A stretch of DNA of 64,000 bases. Source: Todiramphus chloris collaris. Taxonomy: Eukaryota; Chordata; Aves; Coraciiformes; Alcedinidae. The stretch covers positions 3,795,538 to 3,859,537 of the forward strand of contig JANVCC010000064.1 of assembly GCA_025345505.1 (NCBI GenBank), in the 5' to 3' direction. Position numbers and translations under genes: made by a program. Below, piece after piece: positions 48,331 to 58,973 of the stretch (position 1 is the stretch's first letter; each line of letters opens with the position of its first letter). The notes below the pieces were generated by a model. That model was not told the DNA's origin and did not search any database. It worked only from the letters and a program-made list of their open reading frames with translations.

Positions 48331-51300
48331 TCTATGTTTTAACACTCTAGATATTTAAGGAACTGTCTGATAGAGATCTCCCCCAAACCAAACACAGCGG
48401 AGCTGCTGGCACGTAACGGTCTGAACAGTGCAGTAATCATCTCTTGGTCCCACAGCAGAAATCTGCAATAAAGCCAATGAGAAAAGAAATCCATATGCAG
48501 AGCAGCCATGGGACTCAGTCCCCAATGTATGTTTGCTCAAGCCTTTCCCCAGTGCACCTTCCCAGCAGCTGCTAACTCCATTGCAGCATCCGTGCTCCGC
48601 TGCGCAGTGCAGACCTGTTGGATCCCTTCCAGCACAGATGTACAAAATCATTCCGAGGCCTCCGTGCTGAACCCGGGAACTGCAGTACGTGAACTAGACC
48701 AGTTAATTGCTCAAACTGTTGCTCCAGTTCCAATGAGGAATCTCATCCGTTAAACCCCGGCATGGGCAGAGAGCTGCCTGTCTCACCCTTTCTGACACAA
48801 GCTCAGATATAGAAAGGTGGGGGGCACGGTGAGGAAAGCAGGTCTGGTCCAACTGGTCTGCCAGGGGGTGACCCTCCAGCAAGTTCTTTGTCTGTCACTA
48901 TTTGTAAACAGGTCACAGATGCTTCCTACGAAGCTCCTACTTAAAAATGTCCACTGGCCTGATGGCTGCTGCAGTACTGGACATGGAAGTATTTTGGTTA
49001 GACAGTTTCTCTACTGCACAGTTCAGTGAGTGGCTCTATCCAAGCCTGAAACTCACTGCCTTGAATGATAAGCACAGACAGAGCATCAGGGGAGGATTTT
49101 GCCTAAGCCCCTGTAGCTACAACACCTAGATTTGCTGTTCAATAGCTGAAAATTTCTTCCAGCGCTGGTAACAAACTTGGAAATCCACTTTCAAAGTGTT
49201 CTTCTAAACTGGTGCTTCTGGAAACATTTCTAGCCATCAGCTTCTTCACTTTGGGATGATGGGGTTTCCCTCTGCAGCCCAAGCCAACACAAGTCACTGT
49301 GAATCACGAAGACCCTTCTAAAGCTTGGGCTCAAGTGAAACTTTAGGGGATGCCTACGTTTTAGGCTAGTGCTTTGTAGTAGGATGAATTTTGGCCAAGA
49401 GTATTTGCAGAAAACAAATACCCTGAAGGTGAAGCCATGAATGAACAGAAACCACTTGAAAATCAAAAGATTATCTTCTGCACTTTCTTTTCCATGCAGT
49501 ATTTTCCCAAATCCAGCTCAAACCCTAGAGGAATGAGAGACTTCACAGTCTTTCTGTGCTGAAACACTGCTATGTTGCTAAGTCTGTTACTAGGCAAAAC
49601 ATGTTTTAGCAGCCTAGAAAACATTTTCAAAACACAAGAGAAGATTTTACTGTTTGTAAACTGGATCGGAGCTTCTTTTCTTTGAGAATAATGAAACTCT
49701 TAATACTGCTAAATTCTCGTAGTTACTGAAAAACAAAATCAAAACCAGCTTGGCTTGGTTCTATTCAAGACCAGGGGAAATGTGGTGCAGCGTTGTGAAT
49801 TAACTCCTCTTCATGCCCGTGAACACAGACTCAAACCCAGGTGGTCTTTTGTGGGAGGGAGGAAGGAGGAAATGCGCAGCGTAGGGGAAGCAGTGAAGTT
49901 GATTCATGGCAAACTGTACAATATTCCTGTCTATCCCATTTTTCTGAGGGGGAAGGGTTTGCAACTACGTTCAGTGTCAGCACATCCACCCAGGAGCACA
50001 GCATTACACGGAACCAACACCCTGGGCCTGTCTGGAGAAGACAGTGCCCCTTTTTCAAGCTGAGACGATGGGGAGGAACATCAGTTGAGTTCTGGAAAGC
50101 TTTCCCACCTGTGTCAAGAACACTGCTTATCTTTCACACTTATCACTCAGAGCACGGCAACCAAAAAAGCACGATGCCAGTAATTTCAGTTCTGTTTATG
50201 GACAGTGATTTACTCTGTTTGAGTAATGACAGGGGCCAGAGAATTATCTTCATTTTTCTAGGTCTGGGTTTCTTCTGAAACAGTACCTCGGGGCTATGGC
50301 TTCAACTCAGGGGTGTATGCAGAAACTCAAGTAACATTTTAAATTTCATATATATGTCTATATTCCTGCACATCTGCACACCCAGAATGAAAACAAAGCA
50401 TGATTTTTATCTTTTTTTTCTCATACTAGAATTTTAACTTTCTGTTCTTGAGGATGTTCTGGAGGGTTTTATATTCTGACATGCAACTTTTAAAACTGTG
50501 AATCACTGAACTGGCAGTTTTTGAAGCCACATTGATTTCCACACCATGCAAGCCTAGAGGATTTCAACTGCTTCTGCTTGTATTAGCTCAGATAATTTGA
50601 TTTTGGTCAAAGGCCTTCTTCCATCCTGAAACAAACTGCAGCCTTTCACTAAACCTTCCTACGTGTTACGCATAGATACTTGGGGTTTTTTTAATTGCTT
50701 GTACATGCACACTACTTTTAAGGGATCCCCTGTGGTTTCAGTGGCCTGAGAACTACATTGTGTTTCATCATATATTTACTCTGAGGCAGATTCTCGAGAC
50801 CTATATAGGGATTATCCCACAATAATGAGAGGTGCTGGCAGTTAGACTAGATCCATAATGAGGCGAGGTACAACATTTCAGGGCAACTGGGAAATAATAG
50901 TTGTGTGAAATCTCTTTCTGGAGAAAGCCTGTTCTTGTGTTTAGGGTCTTGAGACACTGGTGCTCTGGTGAGACTTCTGTGTGACCCCGGGGAAAACGCC
51001 TATCTGGGTGCCCAGACTGCAAAATGACAATCGTAACATTACCTTTGCCTTTCTTCCTTGTTTAAATCAGAAACTACTTGGGATAGGGACAGCCTCCTCC
51101 TGCGTGACTGGACGGTACGTAACGTAAGGGGCTAATTGCAAAATAAAAAATAGAATGAGTATGTGCTGACACAAAAAAAAAAGTAGAAATAGAACAGCTC
51201 TTCACAGTAATAGTACAACGCAATGACATACTGAAGTGGTTTGAGCAACTGCCATCCCCAGGTAAATGCATCTGAAGGTGGTTTGTACATCACTGCATCA

Positions 51301-51764
51301 CCGTGTAATTTAGAGTGGCCCAGCTGAATTGAAGCTGTTGCTGGGAAGGAGGGAAAGTGACAGACAGACAGATGCTGACAAGGATGGCAGTGGGGAAAAC
51401 CTCTGGGGTCTCAGCCTGTGCTGTGAGACACTGACATCATCAGAGGTCTGTTACTTTCAATTCCTGCTCTCAGTTTATCTTAATTCACCAAGGAAGGATA
51501 TGTCCTCCTTTGATGGATCCTTCATCCCCAGTCCCCCATAAACCACGGGCAGGATGGACACATGAAGGCTTATTTAATAGTGCTGCGATTTGAACAGAAG
51601 ACCCATAGGCAGTTTTGCACGTGATACCCGAAGCAGAAACACTTCTGACATCCTTGCTTGGTTTCAGCCTGGCTTATACCATTTTCTGCCTTGAACTGGG
51701 CTAGTCTATACTAACCATCTGGTAATACTTGGAAATCACATTTAGTCTTTTATCTTTGATTATT

Positions 51765-51885
51765 TTATCTTACGTAGGGTGGAAGTGGCTTGCCCAGAGT
51801 AACACAGAACTAGGAAAATAAAATGAAAGTGAGAATCCTCAGATCCTGTCAGCCCAGGATCATCCTGGCCAGCTAAGCTCCTACT
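51765..51885 (-). repeat. Ancient MIR-like SINE relic
   Basis: GTGGCTTGCCCAGAGTAACA, CAGAACTAG and GAGAATCCTCAGATCCTG match the MIR order GTGACTTGCCCAAGGTCACACAGCTAG...GGATTCGAACCCAG. Confidence 0.55.
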
Positions 51886-53960
51886 GCTGTTATAAACTGT
51901 AAGCATGGAGAAGTATCAAATAATTAACGATTTCAGTTTTGAAGAGACAAAAGCTGACCTATCAGTAGGGTTGTGAGATACTTGAGGTTAGTTGAGCTGA
52001 ATTAGAAGCTTAGCTAGGCAGTGTGAGTGCTCCCCGAGGTCTCAGTACTGTCTCAATACTGCATCTGAAAGCAGCACTCTTAGGATCTCCAGATAGTTCC
52101 TGTGTCTCCTATCCTGGCTTCAGCAGTCCTCTCTGTCCCCTGCCCCAGTCAATCCCCCAGCCAGCTCCAAGAAACCAGGAGGCCAGTGATGCCAACAACG
52201 ATGACATTTGGTGACACGCCTGACAGACCAGTCTGACAACTTGGAGCTTTGTTTTGCATAGGCCATCGGAACAGACGGTCACTACTTTTACTATCAGCCT
52301 GCCTTGTATTTGTACAGAGAATCTACAGGCACAGATCTGAAATCCCTCGTTTTGCTGAATTCTCTGTCTCCTGTTGTAACTGTGCCTTTGGGATAGAAAA
52401 CAGGGCTGGGAGAGTTTTGAGAGAAGATTCACAAGGGCTTCACTCTAAGGCTACTTCTCAGTACCATCTTTGGGAGGGCGTTTGCACCTCCTTGGCAACT
52501 CAGTAATCTCTTTCGTTCACACTTGCAGAGTAATATGCTGCGAGTTAAAAAGCAGCTCCTGGGAAGCAGTGACCTTTAGGGAATGTCGTTTAGCCACGCG
52601 GCCCTATCTCCCATGCTTCAAAACCTGCGTGCCATTCCGTAGCGTACCCATGGTGGCAGTACTTAGTTGTTCGGGTTCATTTCCGTTTTGCTTATTAGCT
52701 GAATTGTAATGATGAATTATTTGTATTTCCAGCAGGCTGGAATAGGGGCACTAATTGCTACTTCAGATGGGGAAAGTGGCTCCCCCTCCCAGCAGGCAGC
52801 TGAGTGGTGGAACAGGGTTGTATGGCAGTATCTTGAATTTAATATTGAGACAGTTCTACCCGTCTGGCTGGTAATATTTGCAGTAACTACTCTCTGCAGT
52901 TGGGGATATTTTACCCTCTAGTCTAACTCACTCTCTGTGTTTAACCTTCCCTATCTCATATGATGAAGCTTTGGGTCTGTTTTTGTCAAACGTAAAGAGT
53001 TTTCTTGGGCAAGAATATGAGCCATAGACATTGCTCCTCAGCTAATGGTTAGGTAAGACCAGGGCTGACTGTCAGCCTCGATGCCACTGTTGTACAGGTA
53101 ATAACTAGTTTCATTCATAGTATCAAGCCAGTTTTTTTCTTTTCTCTAGCTACACTGAAAGATGCACATCTGTTTTTCGAAACAAGCAGAGTATGAAGTC
53201 ACCAGCCTGCCACTGTCTTCATTTGCGTTCATTGTATATAAACGCTGTATGTTGATTTCAGTAGATAACTACAGATCACTGACACACGTAAGGAGCTAGG
53301 ACAACAGAAAACATGCATTAGTATTTCTGCATGTGCTAGTGGATCCACAGCAGTGTCATGGAGCCACAGCTGGCATTTTTCCTTAAAACTGCATGTGCGT
53401 ATATTTATTTTAAAAAAAAACCCTGCACAAAGACAGGCTGCAAAAACACTGAGTTCTGATCAGTATCAACAGCAGAAGGAACTTAAGCAGATCAAGGAAA
53501 TCATTCAAATCCCCGCTGGTTTCATTTGCATCCTAAAGCGCGCAGTCCCACTTCAGGAGTCACTATGTTTAAAACTGGGAGAGTCATTATTAAGTTATCA
53601 TTAGGCTGCTGCCTAATTAATTTAAAGCACAAGCACATGCAGGGGGATTACACCAGGGCATTGCTAAACTGGGCAAGAAAAACCTACCATTCTTGACTAC
53701 GGCTATTCTCTTCTATTGCTCCGTTCTTTTTTGCTTGACTTTGTACACAGATTAAAGAAAATCTCCCGGGTGACCGAGTTAGCCAAAGCAATTGTGCCAA
53801 GGACTCCTTATTTTCAAAGCATAGGAACGATGGGCTCTGCTACCAACCGGGGGGGTGCAAACAATACGAGATTCCAAACTTCCCCAGCGATGCCCGTGCC
53901 GGGAGGTGCGGGCGGGCGGGCTGCTGGGGCAGCTCCGAGGCCCTTCAGCACCCGGCGGCG

Positions 53961-54010
53961 ACGGGACGGGATGGGACGGGACGGGATGGGACGGGACGGG
54001 ATGGGACGGG
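53961..54010. repeat. ACGGG/ATGGG pentamer array (10 units)
   Basis: Ten perfect pentamers in the order ACGGG-ACGGG-ATGGG, a 15 bp higher-order unit repeated just over three times. It lies in intron 1, about 370 bp downstream of the exon 1 donor. The plus strand has ten GGG runs with two-base loops, a strong quadruplex pattern; the gene's RNA is the C-rich complement. Confidence 0.95.
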
Positions 54011-54127
54011 ACGCGCCCCGGGGCGGCACCTGCCACCCCCCCCGGTGCCTCGCCGCCTCCCTCCGCTCCGGCCGCGCTGCGGCGGCCGCCGGGAGAGGCG
54101 ACCCGGCGCATCCCTCGGCCCGTACGG

Positions 54128-54212
54128 CAACCCCGGGCCGCTGCGGGAGCGCATCCCCGGCCGCTCCGGGAGCGCATCCCCGCGCTTCCCAGGCCGTTCC
54201 GGGAGCGGGGCC
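54128..54212. repeat. Imperfect GC-rich direct repeats
   Basis: Variants of GGCCGCTCCGGGAGCGCATC occur about three times in succession (near 54136, 54159 and 54192), the last more diverged. Confidence 0.7.
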
Positions 54213-54379
54213 GGCCGGCATCCCCCGGCGGCCGGAGCTCCCTCCCGCAGGCTCCGCGCCGCCCACCCGCCCGTAGCGGTCTGGAGCAGCCAAGCAGAAA
54301 GGCGCCCGTCGCTTCTCGCCGCCGTAAAACGAAACGGGGTAAAGAGCCGCGGGGGATAGGGGATCGTGCGGCGACTTAC

Positions 54380-54540
54380 GCCCGGGCTTTGGGGAAGCCC
54401 ATTGACAGGAGGATCTCCAGCGACGAGCCATGTTTGATGGTCCCCGCGCGGTGCTGCCGGTTCCGCCGGGGGATGACTTTGCTGTACAGCTCCTCTTTGG
54501 CAGCCATGGCGTGCGGTGCGGGCTGCCCGCGCTGGGCCAT
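54380..54540 (-). CDS. UBASH3B: UBASH3B coding exon 1 (N-terminus and start of UBA)
   Basis: Encodes residues 1-53 and two bases of Ala54, beginning MAQRGQPAPHAMAAKEELYS. The start at 54540 is the first in-frame ATG and corresponds to the known family N-terminus; its context is GTGATGG. A second in-frame ATG at codon 12 (54507) sits in a stronger context, GCCATGG, so leaky scanning could give two N-termini. Residues from about 36 on, with the hallmark MGFP at 47-50, open the UBA domain, which is completed by exon 2. The donor is CGGGC|GTAAGT, phase 2. The exon lies in a CpG island. The open frame continues upstream without ATG to about 54678, but that stretch looks like GC-rich 5'UTR rather than protein. 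Confidence 0.97.
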
Positions 54541-54548
54541 CACGCAGC

Positions 54549-54551
54549 CAT
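54549..54551 (-). promoter_or_regulatory. UBASH3B: Upstream ATG: 3-codon uORF overlapping the start codon
   Basis: On the gene strand the sequence reads ATGGCTGCGTGATGG. The first ATG (54551-54549) encodes Met-Ala-Ala and its stop TGA shares its final A with the UBASH3B start ATG at 54540. The uORF start has a strong context (GCGATGG). A second upstream ATG at 54571 (GTGTGCATGG) opens a longer frame that overlaps all of exon 1 out of frame. Both lie within 31 nt of the start codon, so they are almost surely in the mRNA. Confidence 0.75.
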
Positions 54552-54784
54552 CGCCGCCCGCGCAGGGCCATGCACACCCGCAGCGCCCAGCGCCCCGCCG
54601 GGGGCCGCGGCCGGGGCAGGGCCCTCCCTCCTCCGCGCCCAGCCCAGCCCAGCCCCGCCGCTCCGCCGCCGCCGCCACACGTGCTGCCCCACGCAGCCCA
54701 CGCCGACACCGGATCGGCGAGCAGCGGCCGCCCGCCCCCGCGCTTAGAGCCGCCTCCGGGCGGGAGGGGGCAGCCCCGGCCTCC

Positions 54785-54808
54785 GGCCCCGGCCCCGGCC
54801 CCGGCCCC
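54785..54808. repeat. GGCCCC hexanucleotide repeat (4 units)
   Basis: Four perfect GGCCCC units flanked by GGCCTCC and GGCTCC. On the UBASH3B sense strand it is GGGGCC, about 250 bp before the start codon, in promoter or 5'UTR. Confidence 0.95.
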
Positions 54809-57470
54809 GGCTCCGCGTCGTTGTCCCCCCGCCTCCCCGACCCTCCGCCCGCGGGGGCTGAGGCTGGGCGGGGATGCGCGGAGCAGGGCCGCTGCTGGAG
54901 CGGATGGGAGAAGTGAGAGGTTTGCTCGGGAAACCAAAAAAAAGCACGTGCGCAAACAATTGTTTTCGGCTTTTAAAAATGTTGGTTCGGAGGAAAAGCT
55001 CTCGGCGGCGTTGAGCGGAGGGGAGGTGGGGGGCTCTGCGTGACAGCGCTGGGACCTCAGGGGCTCTGTCCCCCGCTTGACGCCGCTTTTGATGTGGTAG
55101 CACCGGCGGTTAAACCAGATGCAGTTTAAGAGGCTCCGAAATTTCTACCTCAGCTTCGCGTTTCTGCATCCTCGGCCCCCTCCAGGCCGTCCCTTGGAAC
55201 ACACGGCCTGAGAGCATGGCAGCTCCGGGGCAGGGGCTGCCCTTGGCAGCGCAAGGGCTGCTGTGACACACACAGCTCTGCTCCTCTCCATCCTCCCCTC
55301 CCACGCAAAAGCTGCCTGTTCCTCTGGGCTGGGTGGGACACATTATTGTTGCTTTCCTCCTAGTTGTATTTCGGTTCAGACTTCAGTTCGGTATGTTGGG
55401 AGTGTAAACCAGGGGGTTTATACGTGGCCAGAAGCATCCTCCTCCTGCTTTGCATTTTTTCTGGCATCCCCTCCTCTCCTTCACTGCACGCCCAGCAGGC
55501 TCCCTGCTTTACCCTTCACTGCTAGCGAGAAGCAGATACCATTGCTGACCTTCGCAGAGCAGGCCCAGCTCGAGGACTGCGGAGAACAGCATGAAATTGC
55601 AACCCTGCAAATAAATAAAAACCATTAAGAGGCGTTTTTTTTTAACATTGCAGTAGTTTATGGAAGGAAAACAATGTTGGCAATGGCAAATCTATCACAG
55701 CAGTTATTAGCACAAGGAGGAGCAAGCAGCTCATTTCCGCTTTGTTCTATCAATGAATCCAGGGATGGGGAAAAAAAATCCCCTCCCAACTCTCCGCTCA
55801 TTGCCCTCCTGCGAGTTTATTTTCTGCCGCTTTCTCCAAAGGTGAGGTGAGGAAGGGCCACACGCTGCAGTTGACACTCCCAGGCCACGCTGAGTGTGAG
55901 CGGCCGCTGCCGTGCTCCCACTGGGGCAACAGCCTGGCAAGTCATCCTCGTGCTGCCTGAACTAGCAACCGCCGTGACAATTAAAGCTCCAGAAGGACGT
56001 TGCACAAAGCGCCGCTTGTTCGTTTCTTGGAGTCACTTTTAACTCCTCTCTTGTTGCTGGGGCACCAATTCTTTCGTTTACCCCTACTATTAATTGGCAA
56101 GGACTTCATTAAAGTCAGTGGGTGAAACCGAGAAGTGTTTAGTCATGGATTTCAGCCGTGTTAGACATTTTGCAACCATGAAATCACATCAGGCACCCAA
56201 TCTATTCCCTTTTAACAGAGGAGGAGAGTTAAGGTTTATTAATAACAGTACTTGCACCAGAACGTATATTGCAATAGCTCCCAGAAGTGGTTTGTCAGCG
56301 GTGAACTGGCATTAGGAGCATCCCAAAGATGCAGCTAGCTCCAGGCCTGTGAAAGGGGAAGGTGAATATCCCAAACCACCTCTCAAACAAGCACTGCGGG
56401 CAAATTCCCGGAGGGATCGGATCAACGTACAGGGATTTGCAGCCAAGCTGCGAGGATTGTTGTGTTTTGACTTCACTCGTGCACGTTTGGGTTTGTTTTT
56501 TTTTTTTCTCCAGCTGTATTACTCAATCAGGAAATAACAATAAAAATGTAATTTGCTATGGAAGTAGCTTCCAGAGACTTTGCCCAGATGAAAGTCTCTT
56601 CCCTCTAGCTGTGACAGATTCATGAGATCAGCTAAAAAAAATAGATCTGCATTATAGAAGTTACAATACCCAAGTTTTGTTGGTTGTGTGAACTAACTCC
56701 ACTGGAAGCATTGAAGGTGTCAAAACAAACAAGAAGGAACAGAAATCAATGTTTACACATCTAGTGTGTAACTCGTAGCCCACCAGGTTGCACGCTGGCT
56801 TGAAATGACTTGGAAAACGCTGTCAGATTTTCATATTAAACCTTTCTCTCTCTCTTATGTTTTTTTGCTTTTCCCCACATGATCTTCCCCCTGCTGGCCT
56901 GATCCTGGATATTTATATGTGTGTTTAACTTATTACTGCTAATCATTTTCCTGGCTTCAGTGCAACGGCTTCCGGGTGCCCGAAGCCAAGCAAATGTGTG
57001 AGTTCCTGCTGTGTTCTTGGTTCTCTTCTACTGTTTTCCTAAGTGAATCTCAAATATTATCCCTTTACCTGTAGGAAAATGCAGTCTTAGGGGATTATTT
57101 ATATCACTTCCTTCAGTACAATGCGGAATCGGGGGGAGGGTGATTGTTTAAAGATGCCACACTGGACAGTGAGTGGGAGTGTTGCTTTCTACTTCAATAG
57201 GAAGAGGTCAGGCTCTGAAGGAATTTGAGCCAAATTTAGCCTTGTTCCCAGCCTGATGCTACCTCCTTGTGTTTGCATGCAAAGGATTTTCTCACTAACA
57301 ATGGAAATATTCTGAAATAAGCAGCAGAACAGCAGGAAACAGAGCAGGGTTTTTTTCTTTCCTCCTTCCTAACTCCCCTCCCTTAAAAAAGGGGTCAGAT
57401 GCTTTCAGAAAGGCCTTCTCCAGGACTCTGCTTTTGAATTATTACCGACTGAATTGCATTGTTACACCAA

Positions 57471-57491
57471 GGGGGGGAGGGAGGGACAGGG
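57471..57491 (+). repeat. G-rich tract with quadruplex pattern
   Basis: GGGGGGGAGGGAGGGACAGGG provides four or more GGG runs with short loops on the plus strand. Confidence 0.8.
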
Positions 57492-57623
57492 ACAGAATGT
57501 GGAGCTCTTCCTGGGCCATCACCTTCTTTGCAGGAGCAGCAAGAGAAAGACTCTCGCTTGTCCCTCCTGCCCCCAGAGAAGAGAAAAAGAAAAGAAGTCT
57601 GCCATAAATCAAACACTGAGTAA

Positions 57624-57700
57624 AAGCTGAGCAATGAAGGACATGGCAAGATCACTGTTTCCTCGACTTTGAGCTTGATCTTGCCATGATTCACAAGCTT
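57624..57700. repeat. Hairpin with perfect 13 bp core stem
   Basis: CATGGCAAGATCA (57642-57654) pairs exactly with TGATCTTGCCATG (57676-57688) across a 21-base loop. Outside the core, TGAA/TTCA and AAGCT/AGCTT extend the pairing with internal loops of 3+1 and 6+2 bases, giving about 22 pairs in a 77-base hairpin. All pairs are Watson-Crick, so both strands fold. It lies 3.1 kb upstream of the UBASH3B start codon. Confidence 0.8.
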
Positions 57701-58957
57701 AAGCCATCTTATATCCACCAATATTCCACACGGCAACGTCAGGCCCATTATCGGCTGCCTGGAAGGAGGACTACAGCAAGTCCATCCTTCCATTATTTGC
57801 TGCACATTGAAGTGGTGTCGACATTCCTTTGGGGCTGACATCTGAATGTGCTAGATAATTAAAAAAAAAAGTTTAGCCCACCATCAGCACGTTTTATTTT
57901 CTGTGGTGGTTTTCTTTAATTTTTTTTTTTTTATTGGTCTCTTGAGTTTCCAAATGTCAAGAAATGGTGACTTATCACTGAGAAAAATAAACAGCTGCCT
58001 CACACTTGATTCAAAACAGCATGCAAATTGAGTCAAAATTATTAGTCAGGGTTTTTACAAAGCCTAAGACCAAAGAGACTTCAGCAAAGTTCAGCCCATT
58101 CCCGATGTAGATGGTAATTGCTCCGTGTGCAGTGTTTTGTGACTGCTTGGGCTTTGTGTTATAACACCCATCTGAGCACGTCTGGAGCAACTTTCAGCCC
58201 TGGCGAAAGTGGAAGAGCAACATTCCTGAGAGCAGCTTAGTCTTAAAAGCTAAAACACCTTTCTCCAAATATTTTACCTGTTTTGGCTTTAATAACTGAG
58301 CTGGAATGAGCATTTATCTGTGGTTCCATCCCACAGGGGTAGTTGCCTTCCTTTGCTAAGCATCCATCTGCCTAGGTACTTACATGAGCCTCCTTTCTCT
58401 CATTGCTGCAATATTTGACTCCCTCCAGGGTATTTAAAAATAGAAAGAGCAGCTGTTTATAGGAGAACAGGATTCTGTATTCTGTCCAGAAGGCTGTGAA
58501 AGGACTTCCTCACCCTTCACCATATCTGCCTCACCTCAAACCCCTGTCATGAGATTTGGGCTCTGGAAGGACTCATTAGGGCTGCAGAGCACTCTCTGAA
58601 GACCGGGGATTTTTTTTTAATCCATCTCCAGCTTTTCTTGCTGTGAGACTGTAACTCCAAACTCTGCCGCAGCCGTGGAGGTGTGGGTGGATTTGGGCCC
58701 AGGGATGGTAACAACATTTTTGGCTTCATCAGAGAGCAGCTGGGGCTTGGGCCTGGAGGATCCAAACTGGCCACAGGCACAGGAGAATATGCTTCTCTAG
58801 CTTGGATTTCCTTCAAATTTGGAGTGTGTTTTCCTCACTACAAACAAAACTGATTTTAATCATCATAGTCCTGTAATTTGTGCATAGGGCTGAAGAGCTG
58901 AGCATGACCATCAGGTATGAGCCAAGAAGCAAAGTGTCCTCCAGGTATTTCACTTGG

Positions 58958-58973
58958 AGAGCAGAGGGCAGTA
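58958..58973 (+). promoter_or_regulatory. Weaker CTCF-like string
   Basis: AGAGCAGAGGGCAGTA matches most of the AGCAGAGGGCAGTA form of the CTCF motif but departs from the leading CC. Same orientation as the site at 7705. Confidence 0.3.

Larger units (their letters stand above)
45190..53880. other. UBASH3B: Intron 1 stretch near exon 1
   Basis: Contains a CpG-richer patch (46290-46560), a T-rich tract (46855-46885), a short CA repeat near 46645 and SINE-like relics (48225-48330, 51765-51885). No CR1 and no coding gene; the 145-codon frame at 49841-50278 has no recognisable domain. Confidence 0.55.
6745..54379 (-). other. UBASH3B: UBASH3B intron 1 (47.6 kb)
   Basis: A very long first intron running from the exon 1 donor GTAAGT to the exon 2 acceptor CTTCAG. 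A plausible branch point, CATCACTGAAAT, lies about 35 bases before the acceptor. The intron holds ten substantial CR1 fragments (six in the gene's own orientation, four opposed), a CR1-tail scrap, ancient SINE relics, simple repeats and CpG-rich patches. I found no nested coding gene; its open frames are short and without recognisable domains, apart from pieces of CR1 reverse transcriptase. Confidence 0.9.
1..54540 (-). other. UBASH3B: UBASH3B gene, 5' half (start codon to inside intron 6)
   Basis: Six exons on the minus strand spell the N-terminal half of ubiquitin-associated and SH3 domain-containing protein B (STS-1/TULA-2). In this family the protein is a cytosolic negative regulator of tyrosine-kinase signalling. 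It binds ubiquitin through UBA, binds CBL through SH3, and dephosphorylates SYK/ZAP-70-type kinases with a C-terminal histidine phosphatase domain. Coding lengths are 161, 54, 187, 199, 170 and 209 nt, and the phases join in one frame for 326 complete residues. The match to the remembered human protein is near-continuous and favours UBASH3B over its paralogue UBASH3A. The phosphatase exons are not in the window, so the left end is an edge, not a truncation of the gene. Gene identity is very secure; the transcription start is not defined. Confidence 0.97.
53880..55060. promoter_or_regulatory. UBASH3B: CpG island and promoter of UBASH3B
   Basis: About 1.2 kb of very GC- and CpG-rich DNA surrounds exon 1, while the flanks are AT-rich. 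On the gene's strand, upstream of the ATG, it contains several GC-box-like GGGCGGG/GGGAGGGGG stretches, a CACGTG E-box (54945-54950) and a TTTAAAAG TATA-like string (54970-54977). The island also holds the tandem repeats listed below. The start site cannot be fixed; if the TATA-like string is used it would lie near 54940, giving about 400 nt of 5'UTR, but CpG-island promoters usually start at several places. Confidence 0.85.

Noticed and set aside
49841-50278. 145-codon plus-strand frame in intron 1
   Set aside because: No domain, no neighbouring exon signals that would support it.
54541-54678. In-frame N-terminal extension of UBASH3B upstream of the ATG
   Set aside because: There is no in-frame ATG before 54540, only a GTG. 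The extension is Gly/Ala/Arg-rich UTR-like sequence and the known protein starts at MAQ.
53814-54955. Long open frames on both strands (up to about 350 codons) across the CpG island
   Set aside because: Extreme GC content removes stop codons. The products are low-complexity Arg/Pro/Gly/Ala, overlap exon 1 in wrong frames and match no family.
57395-57841. 148-codon minus-strand frame upstream of the gene
   Set aside because: No recognisable domain, no promoter or splice context; within chance length for this window.
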